DNA from: Acidobacteriota bacterium
GTDB lineage: Bacteria; Acidobacteriota; Aminicenantia; Aminicenantales; Saccharicenantaceae
Direction of reading: 5' to 3'
Length of the DNA: 64,000 bases
Assembly: GCA_029569255.1 (NCBI GenBank)
Contig: JAKQUO010000061.1
Span: forward strand, 62,001-126,000
Under the pieces are notes generated by a model that did not search any database, was not told the origin of the DNA, and saw only the letters and a list, made by a program, of their open reading frames with translations. The translations under genes were made by a program, and so were the position numbers. This document shows positions 8,930 through 18,073 of this stretch, one piece after another; position 1 is the stretch's first letter, and every line of letters starts with the position of its first letter.

Positions 8930-10156
8930 TCACTTGTCGGTCAGCGTTCTCATGAACTCGACGATGAGGCCCTCTTCCGCCCCCGTCAGCCCGAGATCGC
9001 CCATCTCGGTCGTGTTGAGGTTGGCCGCGACCTCGGGGGGCGGCCAGCCGGCCCCGGCCACGTCGCGGGTGTTGTAGAAGCGGACGACGTCCTCGAGGCT
9101 CTTGAAGTAGCCGTTGTGCATGTAGGCCTTGACGAAGCCCGGCGACGGCCGCTTGTCCACGTTCCGCAGGGTCGGCGTCCGGTGCTTGCCGACGTTCTCG
9201 GCCGCGAGGGCCTTGTACTTGCCGACCGTCCCGAGGAAGCCGCCGAGGCCCGGGTCGATCCAGCCCCGTCCGTCGGGATTGAAGGCCTTGTCCTGCTCGA
9301 GGAAAGGATTGTCCGGAGCGCGGGGGACGCCGAGGTTGTCGTACTTGTAGTCGGCGAAGACCGGGGGCATGCCGCCGACCGAGGTCAGAACGTGGCACTT
9401 CGAGCAAAGGCCCTTGGTGTTGAACAGGACGAGGCCCTCGAGCTCGCGGTCGCTCAGGCCCAGGCCGCGGAAGTCCGCGGCGTTGGATCCGTCGATCGAC
9501 CCGACCTCGAGCCCCTTGGCCCGGGCCGACCGCCAGAAGCCGTCGAACTTCGAGCTGAAGGGATTGAGCTCGGCCGACCTCTCGTAGGCGGCGATGGCCC
9601 GGCCGATGTCGGCGAAGACGGCCCCGGGGTCCTTCCCGGGGTCCAGGGCGCCGGCGCCGAAGACCTTCTCGAACAGCCCGGCATAGGACGACCGCCGGAC
9701 CGCCTCGACCACGCCGGCCGCGTCGGGCATGTTCTGCTCGAGCGGGTTGAGGAACGGCCCCATGGCCTGCTCGGCCAGGGGGTCGCCCAGTCCCTCCCCG
9801 GTCGCCCGGCCGTCCCAGAACAGGCCGCCGACGAACTCCCCGTCCTCGTCGATATGGAGCTTCGGGCTCCATCCGGCGTAGGCGGCGGCCGGCGGCTTGC
9901 GGTTGCCGAAGCGGCCCTTGACCGCGCCCTCGTAGATCCCGGTGGTCTTGTTGACCTGCTCGTCGGGCCCGGAGAAGCCGACGGCCTGCCCGTGGCAGGC
10001 CGCGCAGGCCTGTCCCGCCGGGGTCGAGAGGTCGCGGTCGAAGAAGAGCTTCTTGCCCAGCTCCTCGATGGGCGAGAGCTTCACGGCGTCTTTCGGAGCG
10101 ACGCAGGAAGCCAGCAAGGCGATCGCGGCCGCCGATACGATCTTCCTCATGATCAC
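8930..10156 (-). CDS. Di-heme cytochrome c peroxidase (MauG/CcpA-type), predicted lipoprotein
   Basis: Lipobox LLASC; two CxxCH motifs (CAACH, CSKCH); LGKKLFFDRDLS and HNGYFKSLEDVVRFYNTRD typical of the family. Confidence 0.9.
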   Translation of the reverse strand: MIMRKIVSAAAIALLASCVAPKDAVKLSPIEELGKKLFFDRDLSTPAGQACAACHGQAVGFSGPDEQVNKTTGIYEGAVKGRFGNRKPPAAAYAGWSPKLHIDEDGEFVGGLFWDGRATGEGLGDPLAEQAMGPFLNPLEQNMPDAAGVVEAVRRSSYAGLFEKVFGAGALDPGKDPGAVFADIGRAIAAYERSAELNPFSSKFDGFWRSARAKGLEVGSIDGSNAADFRGLGLSDRELEGLVLFNTKGLCSKCHVLTSVGGMPPVFADYKYDNLGVPRAPDNPFLEQDKAFNPDGRGWIDPGLGGFLGTVGKYKALAAENVGKHRTPTLRNVDKRPSPGFVKAYMHNGYFKSLEDVVRFYNTRDVAGAGWPPPEVAANLNTTEMGDLGLTGAEEGLIVEFMRTLTDK

Positions 10157-10222
10157 GGCTCCACTGTTCTCCGGCCGGGCGACGGCCCGCGGGAACGCGG
10201 ATTCCCGGCTCTTCGGACGTCT

Positions 10223-10250
10223 ATTGTATAGAATAGGGCCGAGTTGTCAA
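10223..10250 (-). promoter_or_regulatory. Promoter of di-heme peroxidase / aldo-keto reductase pair
   Basis: Minus strand TTGACA, 16 bp, TACAAT. Confidence 0.5.
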
Positions 10251-10280
10251 ACGCGCCGCCGCGGACGCCGGAGGGCCGGT

Positions 10281-10308
10281 TTGACTTTTCGACCCGCCCG
10301 GCTATACT
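10281..10308 (+). promoter_or_regulatory. Promoter of secreted hypothetical gene (very short leader)
   Basis: TTGACT, 16 bp, TATACT; ATG at 10320. Confidence 0.5.
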
Positions 10309-10319
10309 GGCTCTCGGCG

Positions 10320-10937
10320 ATGAGACGACCGCGCCTCCCCTGTCTGACTGTCCTGTTCGCGGGCATCCTGCTGGGGGCCGCCGCGTCCGGCCAGGTCGCG
10401 GCCCCGCCCGGCGATTTCCCGATGAGGACCTTTTTCTCCGTCCGCTCCGCCCGGCTCGACGACTCCGTCCCGGACATCCTCCGCGAGCAGTTCGAGAAGG
10501 ACGAGGGCGGGCCCCTGCGCTCGGTCTCGATCGACCTCGACGGCGACGGCCGGGACGAGAAGTTCGTTCTTTCGAGCAAGCCCACGTCCGGGGGCGGCTA
10601 TCAGTGGCTCGTCTACGACCAGGCCCGGGGCGTCGGCCGCGGCATCGTCGTCGGGGCCATCGTTTTCGTCGGCCGCGAGACCGACGGCGGGTATCCCCGG
10701 CTCGAGACCTGCTGGAAGCAGGGCGGCGACATGTCGGTCGTCTTCCGCTACGCCTTCGACAGGACCCGCTACGGACGCACCGCGACGCGGGCCCTGACGC
10801 TCTGGGAAACGAGCGAGTACTTCCGGGCGAAACCGCCCCTCGACCTCGAGCGGGAGCTCGTCGAGACCGAGGCCCGGATGACCGACGGCCCCGAAGCCGC
10901 CTGGCCGAGTCGGGGCCGGACCAGGCGGTCTCCCTGA
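10320..10937 (+). CDS. Secreted hypothetical protein
   Basis: Signal peptide MRRPRLPCLTVLFAGILLGAAASGQ; contains VSIDLDGDGRDEKFVL (FG-GAP-like segment); promoter just upstream. Confidence 0.65.
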   Translation: MRRPRLPCLTVLFAGILLGAAASGQVAAPPGDFPMRTFFSVRSARLDDSVPDILREQFEKDEGGPLRSVSIDLDGDGRDEKFVLSSKPTSGGGYQWLVYDQARGVGRGIVVGAIVFVGRETDGGYPRLETCWKQGGDMSVVFRYAFDRTRYGRTATRALTLWETSEYFRAKPPLDLERELVETEARMTDGPEAAWPSRGRTRRSP

Positions 10938-11074
10938 ATTCCCCGGCCCCGCGAGCCTCTTACCCGGGCGGATGAGCCGGAGGGCCGGGGCCGGACCGCC
11001 GGCGCGGGGACCGGTGAGAATCCGGCGGCCTCCCGGGCGTCTTTACGGACGGATGACGGCCATAAGGAGGTCCG

Positions 11075-11374
11075 ATGAAGACGAAGCTCAGCCCGGAGGA
11101 ATTCGTCAGGCTGGCCATCGCCCGCCTGCGCCTCGAGAACTACAAGGGCATCCACTCCGTTTACAGCGGGTTCAACGACGCTTTCAAGGCCTACTTCGAC
11201 GGCGCCAATCCCATCGACGCGACCGGCGAGCTGGCCAAGCAGGGCAAGATCGCGCTTCGGCCGGTGAAAGGCGGGGTCATGCTCTACCTGCCCGGCGAGG
11301 GCCCGGAACTCAGCCGGGGCGACATGGCCCTGAAGAAGATGGGCCTGCTCGAACGTCCGGCGTCCTCCGCCTAG
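11075..11374 (+). CDS. Small conserved-looking hypothetical protein (99 aa)
   Basis: Starts after AAGGAGG RBS; MKTKLSPEEFVRLAIARLRLENYKGIHSVYSGFN; globular composition. Confidence 0.65.
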   Translation: MKTKLSPEEFVRLAIARLRLENYKGIHSVYSGFNDAFKAYFDGANPIDATGELAKQGKIALRPVKGGVMLYLPGEGPELSRGDMALKKMGLLERPASSA

Positions 11375-12120
11375 GCCGCGGGGGCGGCCAGAGGCGCGGC
11401 CGGCGCCGACGGCGGCTCCTCCATGTACTGGATGTAGAGGTCGGTCAGGTCCTCGTGGGCCAGCTCCGCGGCCGTCTTCATCATGACCAGCCGGCCCTTG
11501 CGCATGAAGCCGATCCGGTCGGCGATGAGCTTGGCCCGGAAGATATCGTGGGTCGACATGAAGACCGATTTGCCGCGGTCCCGCATCTGGACCAGGATCT
11601 CCAGGAACTCCCGGCCCGACTGGGGGTCGAGGCCCGAGGTCGGCTCGTCGAGGAGGACGTTGGCCGCGTCCTTGACCAGGGCGATGGCGATGCCGAGCTT
11701 CTGGCGCATGCCCTTGGAGAAGTTCTTGACCCGCCGGTCGAAGGCCTCCCTCTGCAGGCCGACCCGCTCCAGGACCTCGGCGTAGTCCTTCCTGGCCAGG
11801 GCGCGCTTGCCGGCCAGCTTGCTGAAGTAGTCGAGGTTCTGGACGGCCGTGAAGTTGCCGTAGAGCGTGACGTTCTCGGAGACGAAGGAGACGTGGCGCT
11901 TGGCCTTGAGCGGGTCCCTGGCCACGTCGATGCCCTCGATCAGGGCCGTGCCCGACGTCGGCGGGAGGAAGCCCAGGAAGAGGTTGATGGTCGTCGTCTT
12001 GCCGGCCCCGTTGGCGCCGAACATGCAGAAGATCTCGCCCGGCTCGACCTTGAGGGTCAGGCCGTCGAGGGCCAGTTCGTTGTCCTCGTAGCGCTTGGTG
12101 AGTTCGATGGCTTCGAGCAT
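11371..12120 (-). CDS. ABC transporter ATP-binding protein
   Basis: Walker A GANGAGKTT, signature SKGMRQKLGIA, Walker B NVLLDEPTSGLD. Confidence 0.93.
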   Translation of the reverse strand: MLEAIELTKRYEDNELALDGLTLKVEPGEIFCMFGANGAGKTTTINLFLGFLPPTSGTALIEGIDVARDPLKAKRHVSFVSENVTLYGNFTAVQNLDYFSKLAGKRALARKDYAEVLERVGLQREAFDRRVKNFSKGMRQKLGIAIALVKDAANVLLDEPTSGLDPQSGREFLEILVQMRDRGKSVFMSTHDIFRAKLIADRIGFMRKGRLVMMKTAAELAHEDLTDLYIQYMEEPPSAPAAPLAAPAA

Positions 12121-12130
12121 GGGGGCCTCC

Positions 12131-13543
12131 TCAACGGACGTCGTAGCGCAGGAACGAGACGTACGCGCCGACGAAAAAGACGATGATCAGGACGACGAGC
12201 AGGGCGAAGTCCGGGATGGCCCGGACGAGCGACCGGCTCAGCCATTCGGCCTGGAAGACGTGCTGGGGCATGTCGTCGATTTTGAGAGTGACCGTCTGGC
12301 CGGTCTGGAAGTTGATGCTTTCGCCGAGCTTGGAGTTGATCCACTTGGTGTAGATCGGCTTGTAGGCCCGGACCGAGGCCAGGAAGCGGTCGTAGTCGTC
12401 GATCCCCGTCCGGGCCAGGGCCATCGAGCCGAAGGTCAGGGCCGAGGCCGGCGAGATGCGGGACAGGTTGACGGCCAGGCGCTGCTGGGCCTGTTTCTTC
12501 TGCTGGTAGTCGCGCTCGAGGGCGGCGTTGTTCTCGTCGATCCTGGTGGTCAGCTCCTGCTGGTAGTCCTGGATGAACCGCTTGAACCTGTCCTGGTAGC
12601 CTTGGGGGTCCTTGGCGGCCTCGGCCTGGTTCTTTTGGATCCAGTCCAGGAGCCCTTTCTGGCCCTCGCTCTGGACCTGCTGGAGGAAGGCGTCCTTCTT
12701 GGCCGTGACCTCGTGGACCGAGGGGATGGGCTCGACCTGCCCGGCCGTGATGACCGCGGCCTTGGGGATGACCATGACGAAGACGACCCAAAGGAAGAGC
12801 AGGACGAGGAACGAGGTCGAGGAGCGCGTGGTCCGGGCCGAGACGAACAGCCCCAGGCTGAAGAAGACCGACAGGTAGAGGAAGAACATGAGGAAGATGA
12901 GCATCAGGCGGGCCCAGTCCTGACCGCCGAGGGAGATGTCGGGCGCGATGAGGAGGATGAGCAGGCTCAGGAGTAGCGGGACGAGCAGGGGCAGGAGGAG
13001 GCTGATGTAGCCGCCGACGGCCTTGCCCAGGATGAGGCGGTCGCGCGGCACGTCGTTCGACAGGGCCAGCTTGAGCGTCCCCTTCTCCTTCTCGCCGACG
13101 ATGGCGTCGTAGGTGAAGAGGATGGCGAAGAGGCTGAGGACGATCTTGACGATGAACGTCAGGTCCAGGGAGCCGAACACGGCGAAAACGGGGTTGCTGC
13201 CGAACTTGGAGTCGACCAGGGTCGGATCGTAGGCGATGTTGACCGTGGCGACGCGGCCGACCTCCTCCTCGACGCCGGTGACCACCGTCCCCAGGACCTG
13301 CGGCGGCTTGCTGATCTTGACGCCGATGCCGGCGAGCGACTGGTAGTTGGGCTGGGCCTCCATGTTCTTCCTGTTGAGGGCGACCGAGGCCGTGTACTCC
13401 CGCTTCTCGGCCCGGAAGTTCGCGACGCCCGTATAGACGGAGAGCAGGATGAGGATGGTGCAGAGAAGGAAGGTGAAGACGAACTTGGGGCTGGTGATGT
13501 TGTCGAGGATCTCTTTCCTGATGATGTCCCGGAGCATGTCCAC
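12131..13543 (-). CDS. ABC-2 type transporter permease with large extracytoplasmic domain
   Basis: Multiple TM segments, DAIVGEKEKGTLKLALSNDVPRDRLILGKAVGG motif; adjacent to ATPase. Confidence 0.88.
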   Translation of the reverse strand: MDMLRDIIRKEILDNITSPKFVFTFLLCTILILLSVYTGVANFRAEKREYTASVALNRKNMEAQPNYQSLAGIGVKISKPPQVLGTVVTGVEEEVGRVATVNIAYDPTLVDSKFGSNPVFAVFGSLDLTFIVKIVLSLFAILFTYDAIVGEKEKGTLKLALSNDVPRDRLILGKAVGGYISLLLPLLVPLLLSLLILLIAPDISLGGQDWARLMLIFLMFFLYLSVFFSLGLFVSARTTRSSTSFLVLLFLWVVFVMVIPKAAVITAGQVEPIPSVHEVTAKKDAFLQQVQSEGQKGLLDWIQKNQAEAAKDPQGYQDRFKRFIQDYQQELTTRIDENNAALERDYQQKKQAQQRLAVNLSRISPASALTFGSMALARTGIDDYDRFLASVRAYKPIYTKWINSKLGESINFQTGQTVTLKIDDMPQHVFQAEWLSRSLVRAIPDFALLVVLIIVFFVGAYVSFLRYDVR

Positions 13544-13596
13544 CTCCTTGGGGAGAAACGTCGAACGCGGCCGATCCAGGCGAAACGGCGCGTTTT

Positions 13597-13626
13597 ATTA
13601 TACGGCAACCCGTCCGCCGGGTTCAA
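13597..13626 (-). promoter_or_regulatory. Divergent promoter of ABC permease-ATPase operon
   Basis: Minus strand TTGAAC, 18 bp, TATAAT. Confidence 0.55.
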
Positions 13627-13645
13627 AAGAACGGCCGGGCCGGCG

Positions 13646-13674
13646 TTGACATCGCCCGGGCCCTGGATTATCCT
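13646..13674 (+). promoter_or_regulatory. Promoter of SSS transporter gene
   Basis: TTGACA, 17 bp, TATCCT. Confidence 0.5.
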
Positions 13675-13729
13675 CCCCCGCGGTCCCGGAGGACGCGCGT
13701 CCTCCCGCCCGCCGGGAAAGGAGACCGCT

Positions 13730-15349
13730 ATGGCCCCCGTCATCGCCCTGAACCCCGTCGATTACGCCATCATCGCCGGCTACATCCTGGTCATGGTCCT
13801 GGTCGGCTATTCCCTCAAGAAACACATGAAGACGGGCGAGGACTTCTTCCTCTCGGGCCGCTCCCTCCCCCAATGGATCACCGGCCTGGCGTTCCTCTCC
13901 GCGAACCTCGGCGCCCTGGAGATCATCGGCATGGTCGCCAACTCGGCCAAATACGGCATCGCCACGGTCCACTTCTATTGGGTCGGGGCCATCCCGGCCA
14001 TGGTCTTCCTGGGCGTCTTCATGATGCCGTTCTACTACGGCAGCCGGGTCCGGACCGTGCCCGAGTACCTCAAGCTCCGCTACAACGAGGCGACGCGCGG
14101 CCTGAACGCCGTCTCCTTCGCCCTCATGACCGTCCTCATGAGCGGCATCAGCCTCTACGCCATGGCCCTGCTCTTCAAGCTCATGCTCGGCTGGCCGCTG
14201 ACCCAGAGCATCCTCGTCGCCGCCGCGGTCGTCCTCCTCTACGTCTTCTGGGGCGGGCTGTCCTCTTCGATCTACAACGAGGTCATCCAGTTCTTCCTCA
14301 TCTGGCTCGGCCTGCTGCCCATCGTCTTCCTCGGCCTCAGGCAGGTCGGCGGCTTCGCCGGCTTCGGGGCCCGGATCCAGGAGACCCTCCTCCACTCGTT
14401 CAAGTATCTGGGCACGAGCGGGAACCCCCTCGGCGTCGACTGGTTCGGCGTGGTCATGGGCCTCGGCTTCGTGCTCTCCTTCGGCTACTGGACGACCGAC
14501 TTCCTGGTCGTCCAGCGGGCCCTGGCCTCCAAGAACCTAAACGCCGCCCGGATGACCCCGATCGTCGCCGCCTTCCCCAAGATGCTCGTCCCGATCATCG
14601 TCGTCATCCCCGGCCTGGTCGCCCTGCTCGTCCTGCCCGAGTTCGCCCCGGGCGCCGCGCCCACGGCCGAGTACAATTCGGCCCTCATCCTGCTGATGAA
14701 GCATTACCTGCCCAACGGCCTGCTCGGCCTGGCCGTCACGGCCCTGCTGGCCAGCTTCATGTCGGGCATGGCCGGCAACGTCACGGCGTTCAACACCATC
14801 TGGACCTACGACATCTACGGGACCTACATCCGCAAGGGCCGGCCCGACGCCCACTATCTCAAGGTCGGGAAATACACCACCGTCGCCGGCATCGCCGCGA
14901 GCGTCGGCACGGCCTACATCGTCCGGTCCTTCCCCAACCTGATGGACTACATGCAGCTCATCTTCTCCTTCTTCAACGCGCCGCTCTTCGCCACCTTCCT
15001 CCTGGGCATGTTCTGGCGGGGGGCCACCGCCTGGGGCGGGTTCTGGGGCCTGCTCGCCGGCATCCTGACCGCGGCCGGCCACTATATCCTCTACAAGGCC
15101 GGCGTCCTCAACTACCACAGCGATATGGCCGCCAACTTCTACCAGGCCATCTGGGCCTGGTCGGCCGACTTCGTCGTCACCATCGGGGTCAGCCTCTTCA
15201 CGGCCAAGCGCGATCCCAAGGAGCTCGTCGGCCTGGTCTTCGGCCTGGCCCCGAAGCCCAAGGCCGAGGCCCGCTGGTATGCCCGGCCGGCCGTCTGGGG
15301 GACGCTGGCCCTCATCGCGGCCGCCGTCCTGAACGTCATCTTCTGGTGA
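13730..15349 (+). CDS. Na+/solute symporter (SSS family)
   Basis: DYAIIAGYILVMVLVGYSLKKHMKTGEDFFLSGRSLPQWITGLAFLSANLGALE; ~13 TM; ATG at 13730 after GGAAAGGAG. Confidence 0.9.
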   Translation: MAPVIALNPVDYAIIAGYILVMVLVGYSLKKHMKTGEDFFLSGRSLPQWITGLAFLSANLGALEIIGMVANSAKYGIATVHFYWVGAIPAMVFLGVFMMPFYYGSRVRTVPEYLKLRYNEATRGLNAVSFALMTVLMSGISLYAMALLFKLMLGWPLTQSILVAAAVVLLYVFWGGLSSSIYNEVIQFFLIWLGLLPIVFLGLRQVGGFAGFGARIQETLLHSFKYLGTSGNPLGVDWFGVVMGLGFVLSFGYWTTDFLVVQRALASKNLNAARMTPIVAAFPKMLVPIIVVIPGLVALLVLPEFAPGAAPTAEYNSALILLMKHYLPNGLLGLAVTALLASFMSGMAGNVTAFNTIWTYDIYGTYIRKGRPDAHYLKVGKYTTVAGIAASVGTAYIVRSFPNLMDYMQLIFSFFNAPLFATFLLGMFWRGATAWGGFWGLLAGILTAAGHYILYKAGVLNYHSDMAANFYQAIWAWSADFVVTIGVSLFTAKRDPKELVGLVFGLAPKPKAEARWYARPAVWGTLALIAAAVLNVIFW

Positions 15350-15377
15350 TCGGGCCCGCGCCCCGGGGAGCGTGACC

Positions 15378-15635
15378 ATGAACGACACGAACGGGACCAA
15401 GGGCCAGGGGGCGGGCATGAAGCGGGGGCACGTCCTCGACCTCAAGCTGCCGATCGGCTGGCTCCTGGCCGCGTACGGCGCCCTCCTCACCGCCTACGGC
15501 CTGCTGACCGAGAAGGAGATGTACGCCATCTCGCTCGGGATCAACGTCAACCTGATCTGGGGCCTGCTGATGCTGGCGGTCGGCGCCGGCTTCCTGGCGG
15601 CCGCGTTCCTCAAGAAGAAAAAGAGCGCGGGCTAG
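15378..15635 (+). CDS. Small two-TM membrane protein, co-directional with the SSS transporter
   Basis: LDLKLPIGWLLAAYGALLTAYGLLTEKEMYAISLGINVNLIWGLLMLAVGAGFLAAAFLKKKK. Confidence 0.7.
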   Translation: MNDTNGTKGQGAGMKRGHVLDLKLPIGWLLAAYGALLTAYGLLTEKEMYAISLGINVNLIWGLLMLAVGAGFLAAAFLKKKKSAG

Positions 15636-15686
15636 CGGGCCGGACGCCCGGGGCGGAGCTCCGCCGCCGGCGCGGCTGACGGGGCG

Positions 15687-16523
15687 CTAGTCGCGGTTCT
15701 CGCGCAGCCTGATGTAGATGGCCGCGCCGCCGGCTTCGTCTCCCCTCGACTGGACCTCGAAGAGCGCCTGCTGGCTCTTGATGAGCTGCGAGAGCTGCTT
15801 GAAGCCGTAGGTCCGGGGGTCGAAGCCGGGGTCGAGCTGGCGCAGGTAGAAGCCGATCTCGCCGAGGTTGGCCCAGCCGTCCTCGTGGACGGCCATGTCG
15901 AAGGCGCCCTTGAGCAGCGGCACGGGGTCGAACTTGCCGCCCTCGCCGCCCCTCTCCTCGGGCTCCTCCTTCGCCGCCCGCTCGTCGCGCTCCGGCTTGC
16001 TTCCGGCCTTGCGGCCCGCGCCGCCGCGGTCGCGCCGGCGGGCGTCGCGCTGCTGCTGCTCGCCCCGGCCTTTGGGCACGAGGTTCTCGGTGTAGATGAA
16101 GATGTTGCAGCCGTTGACGAAGGCCTTGGGCGTCGAGCGCTTGCCGATGCCCATGACGAAGAAGCCCTTCTCCCGGATGCGGGTGGCCAGGCGGGTGTAG
16201 TCGCTGTCGCTCGAGACGATGCAGAAGCCGTCGACGAGGTGGCCGTGGAGGATGTCCATGGCGTCGATGATCATGGCGCTGTCGGTGGCGTTCTTGCCGA
16301 TGGTGTAGCGGAACTGCTGGATGGGCTGGATGGCGTTGTCGTTGAGGGCGCTCTTCCAGCCGGACATGTTGACCGTCGTCCAGTCGCCGTAGATGCGGCG
16401 GATGGTCACCAGGCCGTACTTCCCGGCCTCGGTCAGGATCTGCCCGATGAGCGAGGGCTGGGCGTTGTCGCCGTCGATGAGCAGGGCGATCTTGCGGGTC
16501 TTATCCAGGAATGGCTCGGCCAT
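15687..16523 (-). CDS. NYN-domain (LabA/DUF88-type) protein with C-terminal OST-HTH/LOTUS domain
   Basis: IALLIDGDNAQPSLIGQIL, DSAMIIDAMDILH, FCIVSSDSDYTRLATRIREKG (PIN-like acidic residues); C-terminal HEDGWANLGEIGFYLRQLDPGFDPRTYGFKQLSQLIKSQ (LOTUS); charged linker. Confidence 0.9.
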   Translation of the reverse strand: MAEPFLDKTRKIALLIDGDNAQPSLIGQILTEAGKYGLVTIRRIYGDWTTVNMSGWKSALNDNAIQPIQQFRYTIGKNATDSAMIIDAMDILHGHLVDGFCIVSSDSDYTRLATRIREKGFFVMGIGKRSTPKAFVNGCNIFIYTENLVPKGRGEQQQRDARRRDRGGAGRKAGSKPERDERAAKEEPEERGGEGGKFDPVPLLKGAFDMAVHEDGWANLGEIGFYLRQLDPGFDPRTYGFKQLSQLIKSQQALFEVQSRGDEAGGAAIYIRLRENRD

Positions 16524-16539
16524 GTCGGTGTCCTTTCTC

Positions 16540-16556
16540 GGGGGGTCGATCCCCCC
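16540..16556. other. Perfect inverted repeat GGGGGG-TCGAT-CCCCCC in the leader of the NYN-LOTUS gene
   Basis: 6-bp perfect G/C arms with a 5-nt loop, 16 bp upstream of the start codon. Confidence 0.7.
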
Positions 16557-16784
16557 TATCTTAGCCTAATCGGCCCGCCCGTTCAACAGCGCCCCGGCGG
16601 TCCCCGGAGCGGGTCGGGATCCCGAATTCGCCCCCGGCCGCGGAGGCCTGAAGGCCCCCCCATTGACCGGCGCGGCGGAATCCGGATATAGTGGGCCCGC
16701 CTTGAAGACCATCCCCCGGCGGGCCTTCCCGGGCGGCGCCGGCCCCCGGCCTGAAGACCCGGTCCTGATCCGAGGAGGAGGACC

Positions 16785-18047
16785 TTGACGACCGCCCCCG
16801 TCTCCGCGACGCCCCCCGCGGCCGTGAAACAGCGCCTCACCGGCCTCGACGCCTTCCGCGGCTTCGACATCCTGACCATGGTCTTCGTCAACTCCATCGC
16901 CGGCATGAGGGCCATCCCCTTCTTTCTCCGGCACGCGGCCGCCGATCAGGACGTCTTCACGCTGACCGACGTCGTCTTCCCCGGCTTCCTCTTCATCATG
17001 GGCGTGTCCATCCCGCTGGCCCTGGCCCGGCGCCGGGCCGCCGGGGCGGGCACGCCCGCCCTCCTCGGCCACATCGCCGTCCGGACCCTGGCCCTGCTCT
17101 TCCTCGGCGTGATCCTCGTCAACGAGGACCGCTTCTCCGCCGCGGCGACCGGCCTCGGCAAGGACCTCTGGTATTTCCTGGCGACGCTGGCCGTTTTCGT
17201 CCTTTGGGCCGCTTTTCCCAAGGCGGCCGCCCCTTCGAAAAAACGCCTCCGCCTCGGCCTCAAGGCGGCCGCGGCGGTCCTGCTCGTCGTTCTCGCGGCC
17301 GTTTTCCGCGGTCAAGGCCCGGGCGGCCAGGTGACCTGGCTCCAGACCTCCTGGTGGGGCATCCTGGGAATGATCGGCTGGTGCTATCTCGCCGGCTCGC
17401 TCCTCTTCCTGGCCGGCCGCGGCGACAGGACGGTCCTGGCCGGCGCGATCGGCCTCGCGGCCGCCCTCTACGTCGGCGGCCGGCACGGGGCGCTCGATTT
17501 CCTGGGCCCGGTGAACGGGTTCCTCAACGTCGCGAGCCTGTTCGGCTCGCACACGGCCATCGTCGCGGCCGGGATGCTGGCCGGGACGCTCTTCCTGCCC
17601 GGCTCGGGCCTCGCCTCGCCCCGGGCCCGCGCCCGCTTCCTGGCCGTCCTCGGCGCGGCGCTCCTCGCCGCCGGCTTCGTCCTCCGGCCCCTTCACGGCT
17701 TCAGCAAGATCCACGGCACCGAATCCTATTGCCTGGCCACGGCCGGGATCTCGGCGCTCGTCCTTCTCCTTTTCTATCTCGGCCTGGACGTCCTCGGGGG
17801 CGGCCGGGCGGCCGCCTTCCTTCTGCCGGCCGGACGCAACCCGCTCCTGGCCTACCTGCTGCCGGGGTTCATCATGAACGCCTCGGCCCTTCTCGGCGGC
17901 CTCGCCGGCGTCGACCTGCACCGGTTCCTCTGGCCTTTCGCCGCGGCCGGCGGCCTGGCGGGGATGCTCAACGCGGCCGTCATGACCGGGGTCGTTCTGC
18001 TGCTGACGGCTCTCCTGACCCGGGCCGGCCTCGTCCTAAGGCTCTGA
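16785..18047 (+). CDS. Heparan-alpha-glucosaminide N-acetyltransferase-like / DUF5009-type membrane protein
   Basis: RLTGLDAFRGFDILTMVFVNSIAG, TLTDVVFPGFLFIMGVSIPLAL; multi-TM; TTG start after GAGGAGGAGG. Confidence 0.82.
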   Translation: MTTAPVSATPPAAVKQRLTGLDAFRGFDILTMVFVNSIAGMRAIPFFLRHAAADQDVFTLTDVVFPGFLFIMGVSIPLALARRRAAGAGTPALLGHIAVRTLALLFLGVILVNEDRFSAAATGLGKDLWYFLATLAVFVLWAAFPKAAAPSKKRLRLGLKAAAAVLLVVLAAVFRGQGPGGQVTWLQTSWWGILGMIGWCYLAGSLLFLAGRGDRTVLAGAIGLAAALYVGGRHGALDFLGPVNGFLNVASLFGSHTAIVAAGMLAGTLFLPGSGLASPRARARFLAVLGAALLAAGFVLRPLHGFSKIHGTESYCLATAGISALVLLLFYLGLDVLGGGRAAAFLLPAGRNPLLAYLLPGFIMNASALLGGLAGVDLHRFLWPFAAAGGLAGMLNAAVMTGVVLLLTALLTRAGLVLRL

Positions 18048-18073
18048 GGGGGGCCGCCGGGACCGGGGCGGTC

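Noticed and set aside
15652-15665. GGCGGAGCTCCGCC perfect palindrome between convergent genes
   Set aside because: Too short, no loop or T-tract; likely chance in GC-rich DNA.
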